Source: an uncultured Fibrobacterota bacterium (GTDB lineage Bacteria; Fibrobacterota; Fibrobacteria; Fibrobacterales; Fibrobacteraceae). From it: a DNA stretch of 37,097 nt. Of the stretch, positions 15,183 to 23,788 are shown piece by piece (within the stretch, counting starts at the first letter, position 1; each line of letters opens with the position of its first letter). The notes below the pieces were generated by a model, which ran no database searches, was not told the origin of the DNA, and saw only the letters and a program-made list of their open reading frames with translations. The translations under genes and the position numbers were made by a program. The stretch covers positions 1 to 37,097 of the forward strand of contig CAIRAY010000022.1 in the NCBI GenBank assembly GCA_903876665.1, read 5' to 3'.

Positions 15183-17009
15183 ATGTCGCAGACCGTGTTT
15201 CCCTATGTGCAATTTCTGCACTTCTTTTTGATCAGCGCATCCATCGTGATTTCGCTGGTGCTTGCCACCTTGTTCCACAAAAGACAAGAACATCCTCAAA
15301 TTCCATGGCTTATTGGCATAAGCCTTGTCATGGCCATCGCTGCCTGGTTTGGTGCGTTAAGTCTGCACATCACCGATTTGGAACAAATGACCGGTAATTT
15401 GCGTTCGCGTCAATTGCTGACTCTTTTGGTGCTATTGCTCATTGCAAGGCTCGTGCGAACTTACTTCAAGGGGTGGCGTGCCCGTGTCTTTGATGTTCTC
15501 CCCTTACTCCTGGTGTATCCCTTTTTGCTCCTCCTGAAGGGGGTTTTGGGTTCAAATCTATCCGTCAAGTTGATGATGACTCCTTGGGGTGAGCAAGTCT
15601 ATTTTATGCAGGCTCAAACATCCGTTGCCCAATATTTCCAAGGGTTATCTGGAATGCTGATTTGTATTCTCGGATTATTCTTTTCTCTCCATACGGACAT
15701 ACGCACCAAACAGAGTCGATATATCTGGTTAGCTGTTTGCCTATTTTGGCCTTGCGTGGTTGGTGGTCTTACAATATTTAGCTTCATGAAATCGCTCCTT
15801 CCGGTTCTTCCCTTCTCAGGTGTTGGCTTTCTGATCTTGATGATGGTTCCCATCTTTCAGGAAATAGCAAAAAGCGACCAGTTGGCCAAAGATGTGCAAA
15901 TGCGGGAATCCCAGCTGCGTGGCATGGCCATGCACAATCCGGGTGTGCTCTATTCGCTCCTAGTCCGGCCGGATGGATCGCGCAAATTTTTATTCTTGAG
16001 CGAGCGGATTTTCGATGTTTTTGGATTTCCCGCCCATCATCCGGACCCCATGGAAGCCTTTGCTACGGGACTCTCTGCAGAGGATCTTAAGCGTTATGTC
16101 GAGAGCGAACGAATTGCTCTGGAGTCTCGCAATCCGTGGAACTTCACTGCTAAATTTTCTCGCCCCGATGGTGTGTCCATTTGGTTTCAGGGTCTTTCCC
16201 AAGGTTATCCTCATCCGGAAGGGATAATTTTCCATGGAGTCCTACTCGATATCAGTGCACGCATTGTCCAGGAACATGAGAAAGAGAGTCTGCTTTCGGA
16301 AGTATCTCTGCGCAAGGATGAGATGGAGGCGATGCTCTATACCATGAGCCACGACCTGCGGTCTCCTTTGGTGAATATCCAGGGCTTTGCTACCGAAGCA
16401 AAAGCGCTGATTGAAGAGTATTTAGAGAATTCGACTCCTGAAATCCTCAAAGAAGCTACGGGCAGACTACAGACGGTGCTTCAGAATACGGACCGGATTT
16501 CCAAATTGATCTCCCTTCTATTGGAGGCAGGGCGCCATAGTCGCGATTCTCTAAATATTTCCGTTGTGGATGCCAATGCCATCATGCATGAGGTTTTATC
16601 GAGCTATTCCTGGCGTGATCTGCAAATGAGAGTCGTTGTGCATCAAGAGCATTTGTCTTGTCAGGCAGATGCCCAACGGCTGAAGCAGGTATTCAAAAAA
16701 GTCATTGAGAACTGCGTTGCCTATCGCAAGCCAGAGCAGCCTGGAGAAATTCAGATTCATTTTTCAGCAGTGAATGCGCACTTGGAGATTGTCATCAAAG
16801 ATAATGGCATTGGTATTGAAGCCAAGCAGGCGGAAATGATATTCGATGCCTTTACTCAGGTGAATCCCAATAAAGGCCGTCATGGCATGGGTCTTACCTT
16901 GGCGCGTCTTCTTTTGCGCCGCATGGGTGGCTCGATTTATGCAGCCGGCATTCCTGGCGTTGGGATGACCGTTACCCTGAAACTACCCATTAGCCACGGA
17001 CTGGTATAA
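15183..17009 (+). CDS. Membrane PAS sensor histidine kinase
   Basis: This 608-residue histidine kinase begins with about seven membrane segments (roughly 8-30, 41-62, 78-96, 103-120, 150-168, 181-200, 205-225), resembling the 7TM sensor input type. A PAS domain follows (about 250-360). The HisKA motif M-S-H-D-L-R-S-P-L has phospho-accepting His390. The ATPase domain has an N-box-like I-E-N-C-V-A-Y, G1 motif D-N-G-I-G-I at 540-545 and a later G-M-G-L-T-L-A. No response regulator gene is adjacent, so it is an orphan. There is no strong ribosome binding site; AACCTTCTCCTTT precedes the ATG. The signal is unknown. Confidence 0.9.
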   Translation: MSQTVFPYVQFLHFFLISASIVISLVLATLFHKRQEHPQIPWLIGISLVMAIAAWFGALSLHITDLEQMTGNLRSRQLLTLLVLLLIARLVRTYFKGWRARVFDVLPLLLVYPFLLLLKGVLGSNLSVKLMMTPWGEQVYFMQAQTSVAQYFQGLSGMLICILGLFFSLHTDIRTKQSRYIWLAVCLFWPCVVGGLTIFSFMKSLLPVLPFSGVGFLILMMVPIFQEIAKSDQLAKDVQMRESQLRGMAMHNPGVLYSLLVRPDGSRKFLFLSERIFDVFGFPAHHPDPMEAFATGLSAEDLKRYVESERIALESRNPWNFTAKFSRPDGVSIWFQGLSQGYPHPEGIIFHGVLLDISARIVQEHEKESLLSEVSLRKDEMEAMLYTMSHDLRSPLVNIQGFATEAKALIEEYLENSTPEILKEATGRLQTVLQNTDRISKLISLLLEAGRHSRDSLNISVVDANAIMHEVLSSYSWRDLQMRVVVHQEHLSCQADAQRLKQVFKKVIENCVAYRKPEQPGEIQIHFSAVNAHLEIVIKDNGIGIEAKQAEMIFDAFTQVNPNKGRHGMGLTLARLLLRRMGGSIYAAGIPGVGMTVTLKLPISHGLV

Positions 17010-17088
17010 TGGAACCCAAAACAATCCCCGACCAAGTCAATTGTGCCTACAGACCAATAATTCCAATGGTTTAAGGAGTTTCAACTTT

Positions 17089-17104
17089 ATTGTTTTGGAC
17101 AGTA
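17089..17104 (+). repeat. 16-bp inverted repeat, right copy
   Basis: The site ATTGTTTTGGACAGTA ends 15 nt before the PfkB-family start codon and is the exact inverted copy of 15136-15151. Confidence 0.8.
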
Positions 17105-17119
17105 GTGAATGGAACCGTT

Positions 17120-18070
17120 ATGCAACATCCTCCCCTTCTCATTCTGGGCTTAAATCCCGCTTGGCAGCGCCTATTCCTCATGGAACGCCTGGTGCCCGGT
17201 GGGGTGCATCGTTTGGAAACCCCTCGTGACCATGCCTCCGGCAAGGGACTCAATTTGGCGCGGGTTTCCCGGGTGCTTGGCGTGGACTCCATTTGTCTGC
17301 AATTTGCTGGGGGATCCCATGGCCGGGCTATTGTGGAAGAACTGGATCATGTTGGAATCCAACATTGCACCGTCTACACCGAAGGCGACACTCGGGTTTG
17401 TACCACGCTTTCGGAGGTGGATGGACAATCCACCGAATTGATTGAGCCTTCGCAAAATTTATCGACCAGCGAAGTCGAAAATTTCTTTGAGCAATTCGCA
17501 TCCCTTTGGGATGCTGCAGAGTGCGTAGCTCTTTGCGGAACGGCTCCCCGGGGGTTCCCTTGGGAACGCTTGTGTGTATTCCATCCGGGAAAACGGAAGC
17601 TTTATTTGGATGCCTGGGTGGGTGTGCATGGTTGGCTCGAAACTTCGCCCGCGCTTTTGAAGGTGAATGCCGAAGAACTTGGACGCCTTTTGGGGATTGA
17701 TTCGGGCGGTGAGGTGGTGGATGTCTTTGTGCTAGCCAAGCAGGCCATGTTCCGCTATCCCATACAAACTCTCGTAGTTACACAAGGTTCCCGGAGGGTT
17801 CTCGTTTTTTCCGGGAAGCGTGTTCTTTATTTGTGTCCGCCGCGGCCCAGTCGCTTTGTCAATGCCATTGGGGCGGGGGATTCTTTTCTTGCGGGCTGGG
17901 TTTCCGCCGATACCGAAGGTCTCTCCTTGGAGGCCTGTTTAGCGCGTGGGGTTGCGGTTTCTTCCGTGCGTTGCGAAGTGGAGCTCCCTTGGGAGCTCGA
18001 TTTGGAGCGGGTAAAAATCGTGGAGGCAGAAGTCATCCAAAGGATTGGAGAGATACCATGGGAATCTTGA
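17120..18070 (+). CDS. PfkB-family sugar kinase, 1-phosphofructokinase-like
   Basis: This 316-residue PfkB-family kinase resembles 1-phosphofructokinase and tagatose-6-phosphate kinase. The N-terminus I-L-G-L-N-P-A-W matches the family's strand-loop, S-G-K-G-L-N-L-A-R-V the substrate/nucleotide loop, and G-A-G-D-S-F-L-A-G-W at 251-260 is PfkB signature 2 with catalytic base Asp254. The first signature has Ser where Gly is usual. The ATG at 17120 fits the family N-terminus; an AAGGAG at 17072 is too far to serve it and might serve a TTG at 17090. The end overlaps mqnB by 13 nt. The sugar phosphate substrate cannot be fixed from sequence. Confidence 0.85.
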   Translation: MQHPPLLILGLNPAWQRLFLMERLVPGGVHRLETPRDHASGKGLNLARVSRVLGVDSICLQFAGGSHGRAIVEELDHVGIQHCTVYTEGDTRVCTTLSEVDGQSTELIEPSQNLSTSEVENFFEQFASLWDAAECVALCGTAPRGFPWERLCVFHPGKRKLYLDAWVGVHGWLETSPALLKVNAEELGRLLGIDSGGEVVDVFVLAKQAMFRYPIQTLVVTQGSRRVLVFSGKRVLYLCPPRPSRFVNAIGAGDSFLAGWVSADTEGLSLEACLARGVAVSSVRCEVELPWELDLERVKIVEAEVIQRIGEIPWES

Positions 18071-18696
18071 TTGTTGTTCCAACGGAAACGGAAGTGCGCC
18101 TGATTTTTAACGGAGAGCGGCACGAGGACAATGAAATCGCCTTGTGTGGTGCGGGTCTGGTTTCCGCCGCCGCCAACATCGCCCGGGTTCTTGCGTCCCG
18201 CAAGCCTGATGCAATCCTATTGCTCGGGATTTGTGGTGCCTACCGCGGTTCCCATTTGGGAATTGGAGATGTTGTACGCATTGACGGAAGTTTTCTGGCC
18301 GATTTTGGTGCCGAAGAACGGGACGGATCCCTGATTTCTCCTACGTCGATTGGACTGGGGGATCCCCTGTGGGAATCCACCAGGGCGCAACAGTTTCCCC
18401 GAGAGGATGCGGGCCTGCGGGATTCCTTCCTGGCATTGCCCGGTGTGGTTTCGGCGAGCGTGCAAACGGCGTGTGGCCGGGAAGAAACGGCTTTGGATCG
18501 GGTGGCCCGTAGTGGGGCCCAGGTGGAAGAAATGGAAGGCGCCGCGATTGTTGCTGTGGCTTCTTCGCTCTGTATTCCGGTGTTTCATGTGCGCGCAGTA
18601 TCCAATTTTGCAGGCCTCAGGGATCGCGACTCCTGGCGCATCGCAGAGGCTGCAAGGGCCTTGGGCGCATGGCTTGGAATCGAGGCGGTGGGATGA
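18058..18696 (+). CDS. mqnB: Futalosine hydrolase
   Basis: MqnB removes the base from futalosine in the futalosine route to menaquinone. The 212-residue protein starts at ATG 18058 (the frame is open further upstream inside the kinase gene). It has the nucleoside phosphorylase-like fold marks: G-I-C-G-A-Y-R-G-S near 61-69, S-V-Q-T-A-C, and E-M-E-G-A-A near 158-163, where purine nucleosidases place catalytic residues. The TGA overlaps the mqnD ATG by ATGA, so translation is probably coupled. The neighbour mqnD makes this identity more certain than homology to MTA/SAH nucleosidases alone would. Confidence 0.88.
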   Translation: MGILIVVPTETEVRLIFNGERHEDNEIALCGAGLVSAAANIARVLASRKPDAILLLGICGAYRGSHLGIGDVVRIDGSFLADFGAEERDGSLISPTSIGLGDPLWESTRAQQFPREDAGLRDSFLALPGVVSASVQTACGREETALDRVARSGAQVEEMEGAAIVAVASSLCIPVFHVRAVSNFAGLRDRDSWRIAEAARALGAWLGIEAVG

Positions 18697-19502
18697 AGCC
18701 CTATACGCTGGGGATTTCTCCTTGTCCCAATGACACCTTTATTTTTGAGGGCTGGATTACCGGAATGACTTCGTCGGTCAAGCCAGTAACGACCTTCGCC
18801 GATGTGCAGAGCCTAAACGAGGCGGCCCAAGAAGGGGCTTTTGATGTAGTCAAAATATCCAGTGGTAATTTGTGTGCATTGGGGAGTGAATACCAAGTTT
18901 TGCAGGCCGGTGGCGCCATGGGCTACGGCTGCGGTCCGCTTTTATTGGGAAATGGTGGAGCCTCTTTTGATCCCGCAGTCGAGACCTGGTTGCCGGGAAA
19001 AAACACCACAGCTGCACTTCTGTTTCGCCTTTGGTGTGAAAAGCGTTTTGGCCTGCAAGCCTCAGTCCTTTTGCGCTATGAGCCCTTTGATGCGGTCTAC
19101 CGGGCCTTGCTTTTGGGGCAGGCCAGTCAGGGGGTCGTCATCCATGAGCATCGGTTCACCTTCAAGCGCGATGGGCTGCATCTCATCGAAGACCTGGGCG
19201 CGTTCTGGGAAGCGCAAACCCAATCCCCCATTCCCCTGGGGGTCATCGTTGCCAAAAAAAGTTTGGGGGCGGAGCGGATTGTGGAAGTGGAATCAACCAT
19301 TCGGGCGAGCCTCGATTGGGCGTGGTCCCGCGCCAATTTGATCACCCCGTTTATCCAATCCCATGCCCAGGAGACGGAACAGTCCGTCATGGAGGCCCAT
19401 ATCCGCATGTTCGTGAACCACTTTTCCCACAATATGGGCGAAGAAGGCGCACGCGCCCTAAAGGTTTTGCGGGAAGTTGCCGATGCATCTGGGCTAGGCT
19501 AA
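18693..19502 (+). CDS. mqnD: 1,4-dihydroxy-6-naphthoate synthase
   Basis: MqnD converts cyclic dehypoxanthine futalosine to 1,4-dihydroxy-6-naphthoate in menaquinone synthesis. The 269-residue protein begins M-K-P-Y-T-L-G-I-S-P-C-P-N-D-T-F-I-F, which is the family signature with the substrate loop S-P-C-P-N-D. V-I-H-E-H (about 148-152) holds the expected catalytic His region. It has the periplasmic-binding-protein fold but no signal peptide. The start at 18693 overlaps mqnB; an in-frame upstream ATG at 18669 lies inside mqnB and is unlikely. Confidence 0.93.
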   Translation: MKPYTLGISPCPNDTFIFEGWITGMTSSVKPVTTFADVQSLNEAAQEGAFDVVKISSGNLCALGSEYQVLQAGGAMGYGCGPLLLGNGGASFDPAVETWLPGKNTTAALLFRLWCEKRFGLQASVLLRYEPFDAVYRALLLGQASQGVVIHEHRFTFKRDGLHLIEDLGAFWEAQTQSPIPLGVIVAKKSLGAERIVEVESTIRASLDWAWSRANLITPFIQSHAQETEQSVMEAHIRMFVNHFSHNMGEEGARALKVLREVADASGLG

Positions 19503-19589
19503 TTTTACCCGGGGGCAAGAATTTCCCCTTGACTTGGTAAATTCCTTTAAGTTTTCCTTGAATTTCACTGAATTGGGCAAATCCACCCA

Positions 19590-19607
19590 TTGGCACGCCC
19601 TTTGCAT
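19590..19607 (+). promoter_or_regulatory. Sigma-54 promoter of the flagellar operon
   Basis: TTGGCACGCCCTTTGCAT has GG and GC exactly 10 nt apart, the canonical -24/-12 form. The predicted transcription start is about 19617, only 2 nt before the flgF ATG at 19619. Confidence 0.75.
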
Positions 19608-19618
19608 CTGGCAAAGGT

Positions 19619-20353
19619 ATGGTAAACGGAATCTATACAGCCAGAAATGGCATGATGCTCCTCCAGGAGATGGTGGACAACACCACCAATAATTTGGCGA
19701 ACGCCAATACCTCCGGATTCAAAAAGTCCATGATGGCCTCCCTAGCCGATGTGCAGAACCGGCGCAACGACCAGGCTCTCCTGCATCATGACGAGAGTCA
19801 TTGGATGGCGGAAAACCGGGTGGACTGGGAACAGGGATCCATGGTGGAAACCGGAAACTCCCTGGATGTGGGTATCGAAGGCGATGGGTTTCTTTCGGTG
19901 GAGACCCCCGAAGGAGTCCGCTACACCCGCGGTGGCAGCTTAACCCGCAATGGCACTGGCGAATTGGTGACTTTGCAAGGCTATAAAGTTCTTGATTTGG
20001 GTGGAAGCGCCATCATCGCAGATGGAGCTGATTTGAGTATTGGCCCTAATGGGTCGGTGACGTCGGGCGGGAGAAGCGTAGGAACGATTGGTGTCATGGA
20101 TTTTGCTGACCGAAGCGTGCTCGAGCGCGAGGGGCGTAACGCCTACCGTCTTCCCAATGACTCGGAGGTCAAGCCACAACCATCGGAAAACTACAAGATC
20201 CGTCAAGGCTTCATTGAGGCTTCGAATGTGAACGTGGTGGAAAGCATGGTTGAATTGATTCGTTTCCAACGCAATTATGAGTTGAATCAAAAGTCCGTTC
20301 TCTCCGAGGACGAAACACTGCAAAAGGCTGTAAACGAAGTGGGTAGGGTATGA
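19619..20353 (+). CDS. flgF: Flagellar basal-body rod protein FlgF
   Basis: This 244-residue proximal rod protein has the N-terminal rod signature N-N-L-A-N-A-N-T-S-G-F-K-K near 26-38 and the central D-G-F-L-S-V-E/Y-T-R-G-G motif of the FlgF/FlgG/FlgE group. Its C-terminal E-A-S-N-V-N-V-V-E-S-M-V is the conserved coiled region. It is shorter than FlgG next door and precedes it, which supports FlgF. The start at 19619 keeps the expected N-terminus, but the only purine run (AAAGG) is 1 nt away and the sigma-54 promoter ends just before it. The stop overlaps flgG by ATGA. Confidence 0.9.
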   Translation: MVNGIYTARNGMMLLQEMVDNTTNNLANANTSGFKKSMMASLADVQNRRNDQALLHHDESHWMAENRVDWEQGSMVETGNSLDVGIEGDGFLSVETPEGVRYTRGGSLTRNGTGELVTLQGYKVLDLGGSAIIADGADLSIGPNGSVTSGGRSVGTIGVMDFADRSVLEREGRNAYRLPNDSEVKPQPSENYKIRQGFIEASNVNVVESMVELIRFQRNYELNQKSVLSEDETLQKAVNEVGRV

Positions 20354-21138
20354 TTCGTTCTTTATATACCGCAGCATCGGGCATGAAGGCTAACCAGTCC
20401 TTTGTGGATAACATTTCCAATAATCTCTCCAATGTCAATACGGTGGGGTTCAAAAAATCCCAGATTCAGTTCGAAGACCTGATGTACCAGACCATGCAGG
20501 AGCCCGGCACCGAAAATGGCGACGGCACCAAGGCCCCCTCGGGAGTGCAGATTGGACTGGGAACCCGCGTGGTGGCCACCAATAAGATGTTTGTGCAGGG
20601 CAACCTGACCCAGACCGGGAATCCCCTCGATTTAGCGGTTCAGGGTGATGGCTTTTTTCAAATCCGTCAAGCGAACGGCGAGACCGCATATACCCGTGCA
20701 GGTGACTTCAACCTGAGTGCGGATGGGTATTTGTGCACCGCCCAAGGAAACCTGGTAGAGCCTGGAATCGTTGTCCCCGAAGGCAGCCAAGATATGTACA
20801 TCAGCGGAGATGGGCGCGTAATGGCCACCACGACCGCCGGGCAGCTGCCCGAAGAGCTGGGTCAAATTGAATTGGCCCGATTTATCAATCCCGCAGGCCT
20901 GCGTAGCCAGGGTGGAAATTTGTATGTACAAACGGAAGCCAGTGGTGAGCCCGTAGTGGGGACGCCTGGGCTAGATGGTTTTGGTGAACTGAAAAACCAA
21001 TTTTTGGAATCCTCCAATGTGCAGATGGTGGAAGAAATGGTTGCCATGATTATTGCGCAGAGAGCCTACGAAGTGAGCTCCAAGGCCATTACGACCTCGG
21101 ATGATATGTTGCAGATTGCCTCTGGACTCAAGCGGTAA
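20350..21138 (+). CDS. flgG: Flagellar distal rod protein FlgG
   Basis: This 262-residue distal rod protein starts M-I-R-S-L-Y-T-A-A-S-G-M, with N-N-L-S-N-V-N-T-V-G-F-K-K following. The FlgG-type segment after it (E-D-L-M-Y-Q-T) and Q-G-D-G-F-F-Q-I in the middle identify it. The C-terminus has E-S-S-N-V-Q-M-V-E-E-M-V. Length is normal. Second gene of the operon, coupled to flgF by a 4-nt overlap. Confidence 0.95.
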   Translation: MIRSLYTAASGMKANQSFVDNISNNLSNVNTVGFKKSQIQFEDLMYQTMQEPGTENGDGTKAPSGVQIGLGTRVVATNKMFVQGNLTQTGNPLDLAVQGDGFFQIRQANGETAYTRAGDFNLSADGYLCTAQGNLVEPGIVVPEGSQDMYISGDGRVMATTTAGQLPEELGQIELARFINPAGLRSQGGNLYVQTEASGEPVVGTPGLDGFGELKNQFLESSNVQMVEEMVAMIIAQRAYEVSSKAITTSDDMLQIASGLKR

Positions 21139-21139
21139 T

Positions 21140-22093
21140 ATGATGAAACGGGTGGCATTATTTCTTATGCTGGCATGCTCGCTCCTGTGGGCGGCCCAGG
21201 CCACTGTGGAATTCAAAACCACCGCAGAAATTTCTGCAGGCCGGATCCATTTGGGAGATGTTGCCGACATTTCCGGAGAAAGCAGCCTTCGCGAAAAGCT
21301 ACGTGTCCTCGAAGTGGGAAGGCTCGAGCTTCCGGGCCGAGAAACCCGTTTGAGCATTAACGCCATCAAAAGCTTTTATATTCGCTCGGTATGCCCACCG
21401 GAAAGCCTGGGCTTTGAAGGGGAAGGCACGATCATTGTTCGTTCCCGCGCAAAGTTTGTGAGTCGCGACTCGTTAACTCAATTGCTGATTGCGCAGCTGG
21501 GTCCCCGCATGGATGGGGTCATGGGACGCGACTGGGTTCTGGAAGGAGACAATCTTCCCTTGGAAGTGGCCGTGCCCGAAGGGGACTATACTTGGAATTT
21601 GGATGTGCCTCTGCGTTTTGATGGCAAGGGCCAAGAAACCGTTTGCCTGCGTGTGGATGTCAAAGGTGAAACGCGGATGCGCTATACCCTGGGATTCAAT
21701 ATCCGCCGTTGGATGGATGTGGTACGTACCGTGGCTCCCGTGCAGCGTGGGCAATTCATCACTAATGCCAACGTAAAAATGGGTCGTATCGAAGTGACCC
21801 ATCAGCCCCGGTTGCTGGTTAGCCGGCTGGAAGATGCGGTGGGACGCGCAGCCTTGCGTACCATTTCCCGAGATTTGGATGTTGCGGAATCCTGGCTAGA
21901 GAAGCCCTACCAAGTAAAAGAGGGAGACCAGGTTCGCATGAATGTGCAAATTGGCGAAGCCACCGTGAGTACAGCGGGAGTTGCCAGACAAAATGGATAT
22001 TCCGGGCAACGGATCGAAGTTGTGAATGCCAAAACCGGCAAGCGCTTGCAGGCGGAAGTCAATGGCCCTGGCGAAGTCCGGATTCTGAATTGA
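21140..22093 (+). CDS. flgA: Flagellar P-ring assembly chaperone FlgA
   Basis: FlgA is a periplasmic chaperone needed for P-ring (FlgI) assembly. This 317-residue version begins 1 nt after the flgG stop (ATG 21140, or the next ATG 21143) with a signal peptide ending near residue 20 (W-A-A-Q-A). The C-terminal half carries the SAF-type domain: V-A-P-V-Q-R-G-Q-F-I-T-N-A near 203-215 and the terminal G-Q-R-I-E-V-V-N region typical of FlgA. It is longer than the E. coli protein because of a larger N-terminal part. It lies before flgH and flgI, as in many flagellar operons. Confidence 0.92.
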   Translation: MMKRVALFLMLACSLLWAAQATVEFKTTAEISAGRIHLGDVADISGESSLREKLRVLEVGRLELPGRETRLSINAIKSFYIRSVCPPESLGFEGEGTIIVRSRAKFVSRDSLTQLLIAQLGPRMDGVMGRDWVLEGDNLPLEVAVPEGDYTWNLDVPLRFDGKGQETVCLRVDVKGETRMRYTLGFNIRRWMDVVRTVAPVQRGQFITNANVKMGRIEVTHQPRLLVSRLEDAVGRAALRTISRDLDVAESWLEKPYQVKEGDQVRMNVQIGEATVSTAGVARQNGYSGQRIEVVNAKTGKRLQAEVNGPGEVRILN

Positions 22094-22111
22094 TGGAATG
22101 GAGGTAGGAAT

Positions 22112-22666
22112 ATGAAAAAGATAATCATGATCGTTTTATTGCTTGAGGCTTATGTCTTGGCCACCAATTACTCCCTGTTTACGGACAAGCGTGGTCGTAA
22201 ATCGGGCGATATCGTTACCGTACTTGTGATGGAAGCCTCCAAGGCCTCCAATGATACCCGCACCCAGACGACCTCCAAGGATGGCATGGACATCGGGGTT
22301 GGAGGAGGAACGGGGGCTCTGAAATGGATCCCCGGAGCGGGAATGAAGGCTGGTGTCGGAGTGGAATTTGATGGTCAGGGTGCCACGACCCGCAACGGAC
22401 AGTTGAAGGCCACAGTCACGGCACGAATCCTACAGGTCATGGAAAATGGGAATTTGTTGGTAGAAGGCTCGAAGCTGGTCACCATCAACAACGAAGAAGA
22501 AATCCTCGAAGTTTCCGGGATGATCCGTGCGGATGATATCAATCCCGATAACACGGTATTCTCGTATAAAATTGCCGATGCGGTCATTCGCTACACGGGC
22601 AATGGCGTCAACAGTTCTGCGCAGGAGCCAGGTGTGCTTACCCGGTTCCTCAATTGGTTGTTCTAG
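22112..22666 (+). CDS. flgH: Flagellar L-ring protein FlgH
   Basis: FlgH forms the L-ring around the flagellar rod in the outer membrane. The 184-residue protein has the family block Y-S-L-F-T-D-K-R-G-R-K-S-G-D-I-V-T-V and the C-terminal E-V-S-G-M-I-R-A-D-D-I-N-P-D-N-T-V. The N-terminus is a signal-like hydrophobic stretch but without any cysteine, so unlike the E. coli protein it is not predicted to be lipidated. A GGAGGTAG ribosome binding site precedes the ATG. Confidence 0.92.
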   Translation: MKKIIMIVLLLEAYVLATNYSLFTDKRGRKSGDIVTVLVMEASKASNDTRTQTTSKDGMDIGVGGGTGALKWIPGAGMKAGVGVEFDGQGATTRNGQLKATVTARILQVMENGNLLVEGSKLVTINNEEEILEVSGMIRADDINPDNTVFSYKIADAVIRYTGNGVNSSAQEPGVLTRFLNWLF

Positions 22667-22676
22667 GAGTAATCTG

Positions 22677-23783
22677 ATGAAAAAGATCATTTGCAAAATC
22701 GGACTGGTTCTTGTGCTTGCCGCAGTAGCGGCGCAAGCAACTCGCGTTAAAGATGTGGCCTCCTTGGATGGGCTGTCGAATCAACAGCTCGTGGGCTATG
22801 GCCTCGTGGTGGGTCTGGCAGGAACGGGAGACGGTTCAAATACCGCGTTTACCGTGCAGTCCGTGGTCAACATGCTCAAAAAATTGGGCATCGAAGTGCC
22901 GGCCGATAAAATGCGTCTGCGCAATGTGGCCGCCGTGATGGTGACCGCCGAGCTGGCTCCCTTTGTAAAGCCAGGCCGCAAGGTCGATGTCACGATTTCG
23001 AGCCTTGGCGACGCCCGTTCCTTGGAAGGGGGAACCCTGCTCATGACCCCCATGCAGGCTGCCGATGGTGAATATTATGTGATGGCCCAAGGTGCGGTGA
23101 GCGTTGGGGGTAGTTTTGTCGCGGACTCCAAGCAGCGGGCACGGGTGCAAAAAAACCATACCTTGGCGGGCAATATCCCCGAGGGTGGAATCGTTAAACG
23201 TGAAGTGGATCAAGCGGCGCTCAGCAATGGCGGAGCCCTGCGTTGGGTCCTCTCGGCCCCGGATTTTTCGAGTGCGGTGGCCATGGCCGAAGCAATCAAT
23301 AAAATCTTCCCGGCTTCGGCCCAGGCTGAGGATGCCTCTACGGTTGCCGTAGCTGTTCCTGTGAATTTGCGAGCCGATTTGATGGCCTTCATTGCCAAAT
23401 CCGAAAATGCCGAATTTGCCGTTTCTTCCGTGGCGCGGGTGGTGCTGAATGAAAAGACCGGAACCCTGGTATCGGGTGCGGATGTGCGCATTTCGGAAGT
23501 TGCGGTCTCCCATGGTAGCGTAGTGATCAATGTGGATGCCAAGGAAAGCGCTTCGCAACCCAATGCGTTGAGTCAGGGCAGGACCGCTTCCGTCGTGAAC
23601 GAAACGGTGGCCATGAATGCCCCTGCTTCCAAGCCCGAGGTCAAGGTGATTCCCCAAGTGACCAGCGCAGGACAGCTGGCCCAGGCCCTGAACGCGCTGG
23701 GAGTAGAGCCTCGGGACATCATCTCCATCTTCCAGGCCATCAAACGAGCTGGCGCCTTGCAGGCGGAATTGATCGTTATGTAA
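22677..23783 (+). CDS. flgI: Flagellar P-ring protein FlgI
   Basis: FlgI forms the periplasmic P-ring. The 368-residue protein starts at ATG 22677 (TAGGAG upstream), giving a signal peptide ending in V-A-A-Q-A. The family motifs R-V-K-D-V-A-S, L-V-G-Y-G-L-V-V-G-L-A-G-T-G-D and N-V-A-A-V-M-V-T-A are all present, and the C-terminus L-G-V-E-P-R-D-I-I-S-I-F is typical. The open frame extends further upstream inside flgH and is not coding there. No flgJ follows; the flagellar operon as seen ends here. Confidence 0.95.
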   Translation: MKKIICKIGLVLVLAAVAAQATRVKDVASLDGLSNQQLVGYGLVVGLAGTGDGSNTAFTVQSVVNMLKKLGIEVPADKMRLRNVAAVMVTAELAPFVKPGRKVDVTISSLGDARSLEGGTLLMTPMQAADGEYYVMAQGAVSVGGSFVADSKQRARVQKNHTLAGNIPEGGIVKREVDQAALSNGGALRWVLSAPDFSSAVAMAEAINKIFPASAQAEDASTVAVAVPVNLRADLMAFIAKSENAEFAVSSVARVVLNEKTGTLVSGADVRISEVAVSHGSVVINVDAKESASQPNALSQGRTASVVNETVAMNAPASKPEVKVIPQVTSAGQLAQALNALGVEPRDIISIFQAIKRAGALQAELIVM

Positions 23784-23788
23784 GGGTG

